Origin: Hymenobacter nivis
GTDB taxonomy: Bacteria; Bacteroidota; Bacteroidia; Cytophagales; Hymenobacteraceae
Assembly (NCBI RefSeq): GCF_003149515.1
Contig: NZ_CP029145.1
Span: 2,232,001-2,296,000, forward strand
Direction: 5' to 3'
Length of the DNA: 64,000 nucleotides
This document shows, in pieces, positions 42,117-51,262 of the stretch. The notes under the pieces are model-generated. The model made no database searches and was not told where the DNA came from. It worked only from the letters and a program-made list of their open reading frames with translations. Numbering within the stretch: position 1 is the stretch's first letter; each line of letters starts with the position of its first letter. Made by a program: the position numbers and the translations under genes.

Positions 42117-42323
42117 CTAGCGCGGAGCCGAAGCAGCGCTGCCGGCGCGGGGCACGGCGGCCGAGTCGGCCCCGGCGGCGCTCATCTTCGAGCTGGGGTT
42201 GGTAGTATCGGAGCCCGGCGAGCCTTAGCGGGTGGAGTCACCGTCGCCGCCGCTCTTGTTTTCGCAGCCGCCCAGCAGCGCGGTGCCCAAGGCCAGGGCG
42301 GCGAGGAATGCAGGTTTTTTCAT
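42117..42323 (-). pseudogene. Small lipoprotein with in-frame stop
   Basis: From the ATG at 42323 the frame gives MKKPAFLAALALGTALLGGC then ENKSGGDGDSTR and a TAA at 42225-42227. Beyond that stop the same frame continues GSPGSDTTNPSSKMSAAGAD SAAVPRAGSAASAPR to a stop at 42117. The lipobox (GGC) is clear. The gene resembles the adjacent Ser/Thr-rich lipoproteins. Either a 32-residue lipopeptide is made or a premature stop broke a 68-residue lipoprotein gene. It is too short to be found by length alone. Confidence 0.55.
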
Positions 42324-42383
42324 GGTCGTTGGTTTTATGGAGGGAGTGGAAAAGACCCGCGCCGCCGCACAGGGCCCCGCCAG

Positions 42384-43649
42384 CTACGGCCGTTTGCGCC
42401 GGCACTCAGCCTCGTACACACGCCGCCCCAACTCGCGCAAAAACGGGAAGCCAATGGCGTCGTACTCGTATTGGTCGTCGTTGAGGGTGCCGTTGGCGTT
42501 TACGTACACCACGGCGCTGAGCAGGAACTCGACGCCCCGCGCCGAATCGGCCACGTAGGCGTTGTCAATGAGGAAGCCGTAGGCTTGGCCAATTTTGTTG
42601 AACACCTGCACGCCCGGCGGCAGCGCGGCCTGCCCGCCCCCGCCCAGCAAAAATTTGGCGTAGGTGGCCGGGTAGTGGGCAGCGTCATAGCGCGGGTGCG
42701 GGCTGGCGGCGGGGGCCTCCCCCATCGCTGTGCGCAGCAGGGTGTAGTCGGCCGGGGCCAGGGCCAGGCGGCGGCGGGCGGGCAGCGTTTCGGGAAAGAG
42801 CACGGCGCGCAGGGCCCGCTGCTGGTCGCGCAGTGGGAAGATGTTCTTCTGGCTGAGGTTTAGGGGCCCCGGCACCACCGCAGCGCCCACCACGTGGGCC
42901 CGGCCAATGGCCATGCCGCGCAGGCGCCAGTGCGGCACGGGCCCCGGCCAGCAGGCGGCGGGCTGGCGGTACAGCAGCTGGCGGGCGGCCGTATCGGCGC
43001 AGAAGCTGACCGGGTTGGTATGGAGCGAGCCGGGCGGCGCGTCGCCCACCGCCAGGCGGCCCACGATACGGGTGCGGCGCAGGCCCAGCCGCCGCAGGCC
43101 GGCTTGCAGGGCCCCGGGGCCCACCAACTCATAAAGGCGGTTGTAGGCATCGTTGTCGCTCACGAGCAGCACTTTGCGCACATAGTTAGCCACGGTAGGG
43201 CGGCCGCTGGCGCTGCTGGTGTCGCGCCGCACCCGCGTTTGGCCGGCAAAGGCTGAGTCCGTCAGCATGGGCGAATCGGCGGTGAGGCCGGGCGCCTGGG
43301 GCCCCAAGGCGCGCAGCCGCGCCAGGGCCAGGGCGGCGGTGGGCAGCTTCACGGTGCTGGCGGGGTAGAAGTACTCGCGGGGCCGCAGCCGGTAGCCGTA
43401 GCGGCGGAAGTGGGGCCGGCCCCGGGCGTCGCGCCGGATGCGGGTGTACAAAATCTGGACGCGGTAGGCGGCCGGGTGGGCCAGCACGCGGCCCAGCACG
43501 GCGGTGTTGCGGCGCAGTAGCTGGCGCAGCAGGTTGCCCCAGTGCAGGCCTTGGGCCCCGGCGGTGCGGGGCGCGAGGGCCCCCGCCAGCAGCGCCAGCA
43601 GTACGGCCGCCGCGCGGGCCCCGGGGCCCCCAAGCCGAAGAATGTTCAT
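42384..43649 (-). CDS. Class A beta-lactamase-like serine hydrolase
   Basis: This 421-residue protein starts with a signal peptide (MNILRLGGPGARAAAVLLAL LAGALAP). The SxxK motif is in YFYPASTVKLPTAALAL, the SDN motif in VLLVSDNDAYNRLYELVG, and a KTG-like NKIGQAYGFLIDNAYV near the end. This is the beta-lactamase2/penicillin-binding fold; the KTG box has become KIG. Long inserts separate it from classical beta-lactamases, so a role as peptidase or esterase is as likely as resistance. An upstream start at 43667 adds only MPTLAN. Periplasmic location predicted. Confidence 0.82.
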   Translation of the reverse strand: MNILRLGGPGARAAAVLLALLAGALAPRTAGAQGLHWGNLLRQLLRRNTAVLGRVLAHPAAYRVQILYTRIRRDARGRPHFRRYGYRLRPREYFYPASTVKLPTAALALARLRALGPQAPGLTADSPMLTDSAFAGQTRVRRDTSSASGRPTVANYVRKVLLVSDNDAYNRLYELVGPGALQAGLRRLGLRRTRIVGRLAVGDAPPGSLHTNPVSFCADTAARQLLYRQPAACWPGPVPHWRLRGMAIGRAHVVGAAVVPGPLNLSQKNIFPLRDQQRALRAVLFPETLPARRRLALAPADYTLLRTAMGEAPAASPHPRYDAAHYPATYAKFLLGGGGQAALPPGVQVFNKIGQAYGFLIDNAYVADSARGVEFLLSAVVYVNANGTLNDDQYEYDAIGFPFLRELGRRVYEAECRRKRP

Positions 43650-43771
43650 ATTGGCCAAGGTAGGCACGGGCCACCAGGGGCCCCAGGGTTTCGGCAGCGG
43701 CCGGACAAATATTAAGTTGTCAGAATATAAGCATACCGACGCCGAGCGTAGCTTTGCTAAGGCAGTTGTTT

Positions 43772-43892
43772 AGGAAGGCTACTGCACGTCATGCTGAACG
43801 CAGTGAAGCATCTCTACTGCGTCGTCTGAGCCGTTCAACGAAGCGGCAGAGATGCTTCACTGCGTTCAGCATGACGTGCAGTAACCTTTCCT
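43772..43892. repeat. Dispersed palindrome family R1, copy e
   Basis: The arms AGGAAGGCTACTGCACGTCA TGCTGAACGCAGTGAAGCATCTCT and the complement AGAGATGCTTCACTGCGTTCAGCATGACGTGCAGTAACCTTTCCT (with one base extra) form a 45-base stem. The variant GCTGAACGCAGTGAAGC is shared with the copy at 63847. It lies before the T9SS gene. Confidence 0.85.
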
Positions 43893-43933
43893 GAGCAGCT
43901 TTGCCACATCCTCCGTTTTCCTGCTGATATCCC

Positions 43934-44878
43934 ATGAAAAAACTTTTCCGCACCGGGCTGGCCGTGGGGCTGCTCTTCGCCGCCGGGGCCCCGGCCCGCG
44001 CCCAGGCCGTGGCCAACGGCAACTTCGAAGCCTGGGCCGCCCGCAACGGCGTCGACTCGCCCACCGGCTGGCTCACGATTGATGAGGTCATCGGCGCGCT
44101 GTCGCCCATCCGTTTCGCTACGGGCACCTTCACGAAAACGACCGACACCCACGGCGGCACCTACGCCCTGCGCCTCGAAACCAAGGCGACCCTGTTCGGC
44201 ATCGTGCCTGGGGGCGTGACGCTCGGCACCAAGCTGGGGGCCCTCACCGCCGCCGCACCCGCCGGCCTGCCCTTCACCGGGCGGCCCACCACGCTGCAAT
44301 TCTATTACAAGCTGACGGGCGCCCAGCCCCCAGTAGCCATCAACGGCGCGTTTACCGAAGTATCGCTCACGCGGAGCGTCAACGGCCAGTCGGTGATCGT
44401 GGCCGTCGGCGCGCAGAAGTTTACCACCGTCACGTCGGCCTACGCGCTGGCCCAAGTGCCGCTCGTCTACGCGTCGTCAGCCACGCCCGACTCGGTACAC
44501 GTAAGCTTCGGCTCCGGCCTGATTAACATCTCAACTGGGGCCCCCACGGGCGGCACAGCGGGCACCGTGTTCCAAATCGACGATGTGGCCTTTACCGGCA
44601 CAGCCACCGCCACCCGCGATGCGGCCCTGGCCGCTGCCCTCACCGTGGCGCCCAACCCCGGCCCGGGCGGGCGCTACGTGCTCCGCGCCCCGGCCGCGCT
44701 GCTGGCCGCGCCCCTGGCCGTGGTGGACGCCACCGGCCGCACCGTGCGCCGCGAAGGGCCCCCGGCCGCCGCTGCCACCGCCCGCCCCCTCGACCTGGCC
44801 GGCCTGGCCGCGGGCGTATATACCTTGCAGCTATTCACCAGCAAGGGCCTGATTACAAAGAAGCTGGTGGTGGAGTAG
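43934..44878 (+). CDS. T9SS-secreted protein with C-terminal sorting domain
   Basis: This 314-residue protein has a signal peptide (MKKLFRTGLAVGLLFAAGAP ARAQ), a beta-rich middle (NGNFEAWAARNGVDSPTGWL, a PCMD/jelly-roll-like carbohydrate-binding look, with IDDVAFTG) and a type A type IX sorting domain (LTVAPNPGPGGRYVLRAP ... LAGLAAGVYTLQLFTSKGL ... KLVVE). It is expected to be exported by the type IX system and attached to the surface or released. Glycan binding is inferred from the fold impression only. A strong terminator follows. Confidence 0.84.
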   Translation: MKKLFRTGLAVGLLFAAGAPARAQAVANGNFEAWAARNGVDSPTGWLTIDEVIGALSPIRFATGTFTKTTDTHGGTYALRLETKATLFGIVPGGVTLGTKLGALTAAAPAGLPFTGRPTTLQFYYKLTGAQPPVAINGAFTEVSLTRSVNGQSVIVAVGAQKFTTVTSAYALAQVPLVYASSATPDSVHVSFGSGLINISTGAPTGGTAGTVFQIDDVAFTGTATATRDAALAAALTVAPNPGPGGRYVLRAPAALLAAPLAVVDATGRTVRREGPPAAAATARPLDLAGLAAGVYTLQLFTSKGLITKKLVVE

Positions 44879-44905
44879 GTTGGGTAGAACTGCCGCAAAA
44901 TCAAT

Positions 44906-44935
44906 AAAAAAGGCGCTCCGCGGAGCGCCTTTTTT
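44906..44935 (+). terminator. Perfect 30-bp terminator palindrome
   Basis: AAAAAAGGCGCTCCG pairs exactly with CGGAGCGCCTTTTTT. It lies between convergent genes and can serve both. Confidence 0.85.
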
Positions 44936-44960
44936 GGTAGTGTCCGGCCGCGTTGAACGG

Positions 44961-45683
44961 CTAAAGCGTGGCCGATTCGGCGGCTTTTCTTTTCAGGTTG
45001 AAGCGGTAACGGACCCCCAGGCTCAGGCCCCGGGTCCGGCCGTTCGGAACGCCCGCCTGCCAGTACGACTGCTTGGAAATGTTGGCCGTGTTGCGGCTGT
45101 ACGTCCAATCGCCCACTATTTCCCAGCGTCGGTTGAAGATAAAACGCCCCGCGAGGCCCACCGTCAGGAAAAAGCCGGGCTGCCGTACTTCGATCAGGTT
45201 ATACCTGATGACCTGGCCGGCAACGGTTTCCGTCTGCTCGAGTCGTCCGTGCGAAAAGCCGTAGGTGCCCCCGGCCAGCGCATCCATGCTAAACCGGCGG
45301 TCTGACGTCCTAATCAACGTAAAGCGCAACAGCATAGGAACTAACGTATTCCAGGTATTATCTGTGCGAATATCGGCAATAGGTTTTCCGGCCGAGTTAA
45401 CACCCGCGCCGCCACCCGTGAATGTGTCGTGCATGTACATAATACCGGCCTGCACGGCCAGCCGGGGCGAAATGTAATATCCCGCATTTACATACCACGG
45501 CGACACATCCGTTACGTTTGGAAACGTTGAATAATTGAAGATGTATTGATGGTAGGCCCATTGCCCGCCCACGTAAAACCGGTACGGAGCCGGAACCTGC
45601 TTCGTGTTCGTGTCCTGCGCCCGGCACATGCTGGGAAGCACGCTTCCGACAAGCGCCAGCAAACCGGCGGCTATTTTCCACAT
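44961..45683 (-). CDS. Outer-membrane beta-barrel protein
   Basis: This 240-residue protein has a signal peptide (MWKIAAGLLALVGSVLPSMC RAQ) and alternating beta-strands with aromatic ends (YRFYVGGQWAYHQYIF, YISPRLAVQAGIMYMHDTFT, FFLTVGLAGRFIFNRRWEIV), ending RGLSLGVRYRFNL, the typical last strand of an eight-stranded outer-membrane barrel. It fits the OmpW/PorT-like small porin class of Bacteroidota. GC content is close to 50%, lower than neighbours. It stands alone before an AT-rich gap. Function unknown. Confidence 0.8.
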   Translation of the reverse strand: MWKIAAGLLALVGSVLPSMCRAQDTNTKQVPAPYRFYVGGQWAYHQYIFNYSTFPNVTDVSPWYVNAGYYISPRLAVQAGIMYMHDTFTGGGAGVNSAGKPIADIRTDNTWNTLVPMLLRFTLIRTSDRRFSMDALAGGTYGFSHGRLEQTETVAGQVIRYNLIEVRQPGFFLTVGLAGRFIFNRRWEIVGDWTYSRNTANISKQSYWQAGVPNGRTRGLSLGVRYRFNLKRKAAESATL

Positions 45684-46054
45684 AGCAAAGCGGGATCAAC
45701 TGCTATGTGCTTGTAATTAATCTCCTTTGAGGCTATTTTTCGCAACCTCAGAGTGCAATCCCTCCCTAATAACGCAATGGGAAAGCCGTATGCGTTTCCT
45801 TTTTTCATGGTAGTGAACTGAAGGCAAAAGCGAGTTTTTGATTGGTTGGAAAGGATGACCAAATCTGATCGGTATTTACTTATTCAAAAATAAATTCATC
45901 ATGTATAAGTAAAAGATATGATTCGGAGTTAATTCGTTTTGAGGTAGTTGACAGGGCATCAGCATATTTACTGGCCCCCAACCTCCACCAAAAAGCCCCA
46001 ACGGCCCCGGCGTGAACCGGCAACCGTTGAGGCTTTTGGATTGTGGAGAAAACG
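45684..46054. other. AT-rich intergenic region with GH31 terminator
   Basis: The gap has GC near 42%, no gene, and contains the upstream region of the barrel gene near 45690-45900. At 45990-46037 lies a terminator for the alpha-glucosidase gene. Confidence 0.5.
45990..46037 (-). terminator. Rho-independent terminator of the GH31 gene
   Basis: AAAAAGCCCCAACGG and CCGTTGAGGCTTTT pair with one mismatch around 19 bases. It follows the minus-strand GH31 gene by about 17 bases. Confidence 0.7.
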
Positions 46055-48544
46055 CTACGCGGCCGGCGGCGCGGGGCCCCCGGCGGGGGCTTCGGCGTCC
46101 GGGGCGGCCAGGGCCACGCGCAGCTCACCGAAGCCGGTGCCGACCACGAAGCCGGGCAGCGTCAGGCTGGTTTCCAGCTCGATGGACTGTAGCTCCGTGG
46201 GCTGGCCGTCGGCGGTGGCGGCGGTGGGGGCCCCGGGCAGGCCGTGCAGCACTACGCGGTAGGTGGCGTAGGCGGGCTGGTAGGGCCCCTCGATGGCCTG
46301 GGCGAGCACCAGCTCGGTGGCGGTGCCGGTGGCCGTGAAGCGACGCACGGTTTGCTGGCCCTGCTCCTGGTAGGCGTAGCCCTCGCCGCCGTCGTCGTAG
46401 AGGCAGCTCTCGGCGGTGCCGTTTTTGTAGTACACGTGCAGGGTTAGCTCGTCCACCACTTTTTCGCCCACGTATTGCAGCACGGGCTGCATGGGCAGCA
46501 CGGCCCCGGCCTTCACGAAGAGCGGGATGCGGGTGAGGTCGGCGCTGGCCCACACCTCGCTGCCGCCGGCCTGGAGGCCATCGGTCCAGTAGTAGTACCA
46601 GTCGCCGCGGGGCAGGTACATCCAGCGGCCGTCGGCTCCCTGGGCCGTAATGGGGCAGACCAGCAGGTTGTCGCCGAGGCTGAACTCGGCCATCCGCAGG
46701 TAGGTTTCGGGGTCGTTCTGGTCGAGGAAGGTGAGCGGGCGCAGCATGGGCGTGCCGTGCGTGGCGTACTGCCAAAAGGCGGTGTACATGTAGGGCAGCA
46801 GGCGGTAGCGCAGCTCGATGAAGTGGCGCGCCAGGCTGGTGTAGGGCTCGCCGAAGCTCCAGGGCTCCTGGTCGCCGTGGTCGCCGGAACTGTGGGTACG
46901 GAAGAACGGGTGGAAGGCCCCCAGGGCAATCCAGCGGGCGTACAGCTCGCCGTCGGGCGCGTCGATGAAGCCGCCGATGTCGCTGCCAATGAAGCTAAAT
47001 CCGCTGATGCTCAAGCGCTGGCATTGGATATTGGCCAGCCACAGGTGCTCCCACGAGGCGATATTGTCGCCGGTCCAGCCCGAGGAGTAGCGCTGGCCGC
47101 CGGCGTAGGTACTGCGCGTGATGGTGAAGGGCCGCTTGGGGTAGGCGAAGCGCTTCACGCCCTCGTTGGTGGCGCGGGCCATCTGCATGCCGTAGACGTT
47201 GTGCGCCTTGAGGTGCGAGGCCGACTGGCCGTCGTAGTCGAAGCGCACGTCGGGCGGGAAGGTACCTTTTTCGAACACCGCCGGCTCGTTCATGTCGTTC
47301 CAGACGCCGGCCACGCCCACGTCCTTAATCAGGCCCTCAAACAAGCCCGCCCACCACTCGCGCACCTGCGGCTTGGTGTAGTCGGGGAAGTTGCAGAGGC
47401 CGGGCCACACGGTGCCCTTCATCAGGGGCCCGTCGGCGCGGCGGCAGAAGAAATCGTTGGCGATACCCTCGTTGTAAACGGAATAGCCGGGGTCAATCTT
47501 GATGCCGGGGTCGATGATAACAACGGTTTTGAAGCCGTCGGCGGCCAGCTCCTGCACCAGGCGCCGGGGCTCGGGGAAGTGCGTAGGGTGCCAGGTGAAG
47601 CACCGGTAGCCGTCCATGTAGTCGATGTCGAGGTACAGGGCGTCGCACGGGATGTTGCGCTCGCGCAGGCCCCGGGCAATTTCCTGCACGTTGGCCTCGG
47701 GGTAGTAGCTCCACTTGCACTGGTGGTAGCCCAGCGTCCAGAGTGGGGGCAGCTCGGCGGGGCCCGTGAGCAGGGTGTAGGCCTCGGCCACCTCCAGCAG
47801 CGTGGGCCCGTAGATGAAGTAGTAGTTCAGCTCGCCGCCGTTGGCCCAGAAGCTGGTGACGTCGGCGCGCTCGGCGGCGAAGTCGAAATAACTGCGGAAT
47901 GTGTTGTCGAAGAAAATGCCGTGGGCAATTTTCTGGTGCAGCACGTGGTAGAACGGGATGTTCTTGTAGAGCGGGTCGGAGCCCTTGGTGTAGCCGTAGG
48001 TGTCGGAGCCCCAGTTGGTGAAGCGGTGGCCGCGCAGGTTCATGTTGGCGGGCTTGTCGCCGAGACCGTAGTAGTGCACGCCGGGGGGCACCTGCTTGCT
48101 CATCTTCACCTGGTCGTTGCCGGTTTCGTCGTCGTACTGCCAATGAAAGCCCTTCTCGTCGTCGCTCAAAATCGTGCCCGAGCGGTCGAGCACGCGGGTG
48201 CGCAGGCCCTCCTTCTGCACCGTGCAAATAAGGCGGGCGGTGGTGAGGCGGTAGTGGTCGGCTTTCTCCACAAACTCCAAAAACGTGGGCGCCGGCTGCA
48301 CCGCATCGGCCGGCACGGCGTACGAAAAATCGGGTACCAGGGGCCCGTCGGTGAGGTAGCGAAAACGCAGGATTTTGTCGGTGACGACGGACAGCGCCAG
48401 GCGCACCCCGTTGTCGCAGCTGAACAGGTAGCGGCCGGGGGCCAGCTCCTCGGCCCGCCGCACGTGGCCGGCCGTATGGTCCTGATGAGCCGTGGCTGCC
48501 AGGTCGTTGACCATGTAATTATTCTCCTGGATCGATGGGTTCAT
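46055..48544 (-). CDS. Alpha-glucosidase, glycoside hydrolase family 31
   Basis: This 829-residue enzyme has the GH31 barrel: CDALYLDIDYMDGYRCFTWH then the nucleophile Asp417 in GVWNDMNEPAVFEKG. The acid/base is Asp493 in SSGWTGDNIASWEHLWLANI, followed by SGFSFIGSDIGGF and GAFHPFFRTHSSGD. A beta-sandwich N-terminal domain (ILRFRYLTDGPLVPDFSYAV) and C-terminal beta domains frame it. No signal peptide, so a cytoplasmic enzyme trimming alpha-glucans or maltose is likely, in keeping with the branching enzyme and GH13 in the same 13 kb. GH31 also contains alpha-xylosidases, so substrate specificity is an inference. Confidence 0.92.
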   Translation of the reverse strand: MNPSIQENNYMVNDLAATAHQDHTAGHVRRAEELAPGRYLFSCDNGVRLALSVVTDKILRFRYLTDGPLVPDFSYAVPADAVQPAPTFLEFVEKADHYRLTTARLICTVQKEGLRTRVLDRSGTILSDDEKGFHWQYDDETGNDQVKMSKQVPPGVHYYGLGDKPANMNLRGHRFTNWGSDTYGYTKGSDPLYKNIPFYHVLHQKIAHGIFFDNTFRSYFDFAAERADVTSFWANGGELNYYFIYGPTLLEVAEAYTLLTGPAELPPLWTLGYHQCKWSYYPEANVQEIARGLRERNIPCDALYLDIDYMDGYRCFTWHPTHFPEPRRLVQELAADGFKTVVIIDPGIKIDPGYSVYNEGIANDFFCRRADGPLMKGTVWPGLCNFPDYTKPQVREWWAGLFEGLIKDVGVAGVWNDMNEPAVFEKGTFPPDVRFDYDGQSASHLKAHNVYGMQMARATNEGVKRFAYPKRPFTITRSTYAGGQRYSSGWTGDNIASWEHLWLANIQCQRLSISGFSFIGSDIGGFIDAPDGELYARWIALGAFHPFFRTHSSGDHGDQEPWSFGEPYTSLARHFIELRYRLLPYMYTAFWQYATHGTPMLRPLTFLDQNDPETYLRMAEFSLGDNLLVCPITAQGADGRWMYLPRGDWYYYWTDGLQAGGSEVWASADLTRIPLFVKAGAVLPMQPVLQYVGEKVVDELTLHVYYKNGTAESCLYDDGGEGYAYQEQGQQTVRRFTATGTATELVLAQAIEGPYQPAYATYRVVLHGLPGAPTAATADGQPTELQSIELETSLTLPGFVVGTGFGELRVALAAPDAEAPAGGPAPPAA

Positions 48545-48735
48545 AGTGGATAAAAGTGGGGACTAATAGGGCGCGTTGGCTTAAAAAAATACCGGCCAAG
48601 CCGGTCGGTACGTTGTATATACCCGCAAGATAAAGCGCCTCACCGGCGCGGGCGACAAAAAATCAGCCAAAGTCGGCGGACCCGATAATTCGCTCGGCCA
48701 ACGCACAGCCCTTGTCTGTGGCCCGGTCGGGCCCC

Positions 48736-48743
48736 ATCTTTGC
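48736..48743 (+). promoter_or_regulatory. Possible -7 box (ATCTTTGC)
   Basis: It resembles TAnnTTTG at the 3' end and lies 33 bases upstream of the 48776 start. Same TTTGC word appears before other starts in the window. Confidence 0.3.
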
Positions 48744-48775
48744 CCACCTCCCCCACTTTCCTGCCCGCGCCCGCC

Positions 48776-49975
48776 ATGCCTCTTCCTCCCCCCGTTTTGC
48801 TCGTGCTGGCCTGGGACGACGCCGACCCTGCCGTTCACCGCGTAGCGGCCACCGCGGCGCTGCCGGCCCTACCCACCCTGCCGCTCGTGCGGGCCCTGGC
48901 CGCCGCGCAGCCCACCCTGGCCGTGCTGCCCCAGCTGCCCGAGCCCGGTGCCGCCGAGGCCACCACCGAGGCCGGCCCCGCCGTAATAGACTTAGGCGCA
49001 GGCTCCCATTTGGTGGGCTTGGGCGACCTTGCGCCCGGGACACTGGCCGCCGGCTGGGCCGCCGCCGCCGCCCGCCCCGTGCCCAACGCACCCGCCGCCG
49101 GGGCCCCGGCCGGTCTTGCCAACGTGCAATTGCGCCCGCCCCTGGCGCAGCACGCCGCGGCCGGTTGGCGGGCTCCCGCCGCCCCGTACCTCGGCAGCGC
49201 CGAAACGGCAGCAGCCCCGGTTGTAGCAGCCCTAACCGTGGAAACTTCGCTGGCAGAAACCACTTCAGTAGACGAAGCGGCCGCGGCTGCCACACCTGGG
49301 CTGGCCCCGACGGGGCCTGCGGGGGCCCCCGCGCCGCCAGCTGCACCCATTTCTGTGCTCCCTGGCGTCGCACCGGCGCCGCTGTTCGACCAACCCGAGG
49401 CAGAAATTGGCGCGGGCGAGGCGGCCGCTTTAGCCGAAGACGACCCCGACCTTTCGGTAGAAGTGCTGCCCGTGGCTGCGCCCACGCCGGGCCCCGCCCG
49501 CGCCTCGCTCACGCAGGGGCTGGCGGCGCTGCACCGGGCCCCGGCGGCCGAGGCCGCACCGCCCACCTTTGGCCTCTCCGACGGCCTGCATTACCGCGTT
49601 ATTCAATACGCCCGCTTTGCCACGTACGTGCTCGACGGCGACGGCGAGGACTTCGGCGTGATTTACGCCCCCGACTGGCCCACTTGGCTGGCGGCGCTGG
49701 AAGTCCGGGCCCGCACCCGGCGGCCGCTGGTGGTGCACCTGCGCCTGCTGGCGGCCGAGTCGGCGGCGCCGGCCGAGCGTGGCTGGCTGCTGGAGCTGGA
49801 GCGCATGGCGCTCCGCTTCGCCCACACCGTGCTAGTGACGAGCGACGAGCTCCGCGCCCAGGCCCTCCGCCACTACCCCTTGCTGATCCCCGGCCAAGTG
49901 CGCACCGTAGCCGCTGACGATGCCGACGGCGTACGCGCTGTGCTGGCCGAAATTGACCGGGCCACGCGGCCCTAA
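48776..49975 (+). CDS. Ala/Pro-rich protein with a glycosyltransferase-like C-terminal part
   Basis: This 399-residue protein has no signal peptide. The first 250 residues are Ala/Pro/Glu-rich and low complexity (APAAGAPAGLANVQLRPP, TPGLAPTGPAGAPAPPAAP). The last 140 are a compact domain: YRVIQYARFATYVLDGDGED FGVIYAPDWPTWLAALEVRA, PLVVHLRLL, LELERMALRFAHTVLVTSDE LRAQALRHYPL. That reads like the N-terminal half of a GT4/GT5 glycosyltransferase (the starch-synthase-type 'residence, door, ripe for command' region) without the catalytic C-terminal half. It lies in the alpha-glucan gene set, divergent from GH31. Likely an accessory or regulatory protein. The similarity is by eye only; start could be 48740. 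Confidence 0.55.
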   Translation: MPLPPPVLLVLAWDDADPAVHRVAATAALPALPTLPLVRALAAAQPTLAVLPQLPEPGAAEATTEAGPAVIDLGAGSHLVGLGDLAPGTLAAGWAAAAARPVPNAPAAGAPAGLANVQLRPPLAQHAAAGWRAPAAPYLGSAETAAAPVVAALTVETSLAETTSVDEAAAAATPGLAPTGPAGAPAPPAAPISVLPGVAPAPLFDQPEAEIGAGEAAALAEDDPDLSVEVLPVAAPTPGPARASLTQGLAALHRAPAAEAAPPTFGLSDGLHYRVIQYARFATYVLDGDGEDFGVIYAPDWPTWLAALEVRARTRRPLVVHLRLLAAESAAPAERGWLLELERMALRFAHTVLVTSDELRAQALRHYPLLIPGQVRTVAADDADGVRAVLAEIDRATRP

Positions 49976-50107
49976 CAGGGGCCGCCAACGGGGAAACCGA
50001 CACGCCGTCGTGCGGCCGAGGCCCCGCGGGCGTTAATTGGCGCCTGGTTCGGTTATCCCCAAAGTTTTCCCGTTATCCCCATTTCTACTCCTTTATCCCT
50101 GCTTTTG

Positions 50108-50587
50108 ATGGAATCCTTTCAGGCCGAACAAGAATTTGAAGCCGTGCTCGAAACCGACAGCGCCGACGGCGGCCTTTTCGTGGCCGTGCCGTTCTCCGTG
50201 CAAGATGTGTACGGCACCAAGGGTAAGCTGCCCGTGCAAACCACCCTCGACGGCTTTCCGCACCGCACCACCCTAGCCCCGCTCGGCGACGGCCACCACG
50301 GCCTGCCGGTGCCCCGGGAAGTGCGCCGGGCCCTGGGCAAAACCGTGGGCGATACCCTGCGCGTGGCCCTGCGCCACGCCCCCGAGGTGCACGTCGTAAC
50401 CCTGCCGCCCGACCTGGCCACGGCCCTCGACGCCACGCCCGCCGCCCGCACGTTCTTCGAAACCCTCCTCCGCCCCGACCAGCGCGACTACGTGCGCTGG
50501 CTCGACGGCGCCAAAACCGCCGAGGGCCGCACCCAGCGCCTGGCCACCACCCTCCAGCGCCTACGCAACGGCCTAAAGCGCGCTTAG
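50108..50587 (+). CDS. YdeI/OmpD-associated-like protein with DUF1905
   Basis: This 159-residue cytoplasmic protein opens with the DUF1905 beta-barrel (QAEQEFEAVLETDSADGGLF VAVPFSVQDVYGTKGKLPVQ TTLDG). It ends with the YdeI helical module (LATALDATPAARTFFETLLR PDQRDYVRWLDGAKTAEGRT), characteristic of this family of unknown function. The ATG at 50108 is preferred over a TTG three bases earlier. It stands alone downstream of the glycosyltransferase-like gene. Family members are reported to affect antimicrobial peptide tolerance; relevance here is not shown. Confidence 0.82.
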   Translation: MESFQAEQEFEAVLETDSADGGLFVAVPFSVQDVYGTKGKLPVQTTLDGFPHRTTLAPLGDGHHGLPVPREVRRALGKTVGDTLRVALRHAPEVHVVTLPPDLATALDATPAARTFFETLLRPDQRDYVRWLDGAKTAEGRTQRLATTLQRLRNGLKRA

Positions 50588-50936
50588 GGCCCCCAGGGCC
50601 CCGTGCCATGCTGACCCTGATGAAAAAGTACCCGTTTGTTTCTGCTCCTCGCATTTAGGGCCCCGCTGCCAGCCGAAACCGCCGTGGTGCTGGAGCTGCT
50701 GAAGTAGCTATTTAGTCTCAGTACCGCCAATCAACCAATAAAGACAAGTTACCCAACCATCTGTTGGAACCTGACCTAAGATGAGTTCACGAAACTCACC
50801 TCCAATCCTAGTTTCGTAAACTTTGAAAGGTAAACGAGTTCCTTAAACTCAATCTGTACAATAGGGCACTTTTGCCAGGTTGATATGTGCCCTTGGGCAG
50901 CGGTTTACTTAAACGAGCGTTTTAGGATGCCTGCTC
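50588..50936. other. AT-rich intergenic region with a hairpin
   Basis: These 349 bases hold no gene that I can support. From about 50705 they become AT-rich. A hairpin with arms AGGGCAC / GTGCCCT lies at 50863-50893, just 3' of the small membrane gene on the minus strand, and may end it. AGTTTCGTAAACTTTGAAAG and CACGAAACTC words form further weak pairings. Confidence 0.45.
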
Positions 50937-51155
50937 CTACTTAGCTTTTCGGTCTAATTGAGCAAAGAACTTTAGCGCCATCAGCAGTGGACTTACGACC
51001 ATTAACAACAACCCAACCAGGCGTAGGGCCCCAAAAATGCTGCTCATCGTGTAATTTCCTAGGGACTCCATTTCCGCAATCCCTCCTCCGGTTGACAAAA
51101 CCAAGCCTGTGACAAAAAACAGGAACAACTTAACGAAAGAGGGTATCCATTGCAT
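50937..51155 (-). CDS. Small two-helix membrane protein
   Basis: A 72-residue protein with two membrane segments (VKLFLFFVTGLVLSTGGGIA and FGALRLVGLLLMVVSPLLMA) and a basic cytoplasmic end (FFAQLDRKAK). GC content is low and the gene stands in an AT-rich gap between two higher-GC genes, suggesting transfer or relaxed constraint. No family recognised. Short, so coding is uncertain. Confidence 0.5.
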   Translation of the reverse strand: MQWIPSFVKLFLFFVTGLVLSTGGGIAEMESLGNYTMSSIFGALRLVGLLLMVVSPLLMALKFFAQLDRKAK

Positions 51156-51262
51156 AACAGACCTGTACTTAGATGAAAAGCAAGCGCTAAAGTAGGTGTT
51201 TCCTCACGTTTACAAAAACGGTGGTATTACTACAGTCATAACCGCCTAGGGGCCCCAGGGCC

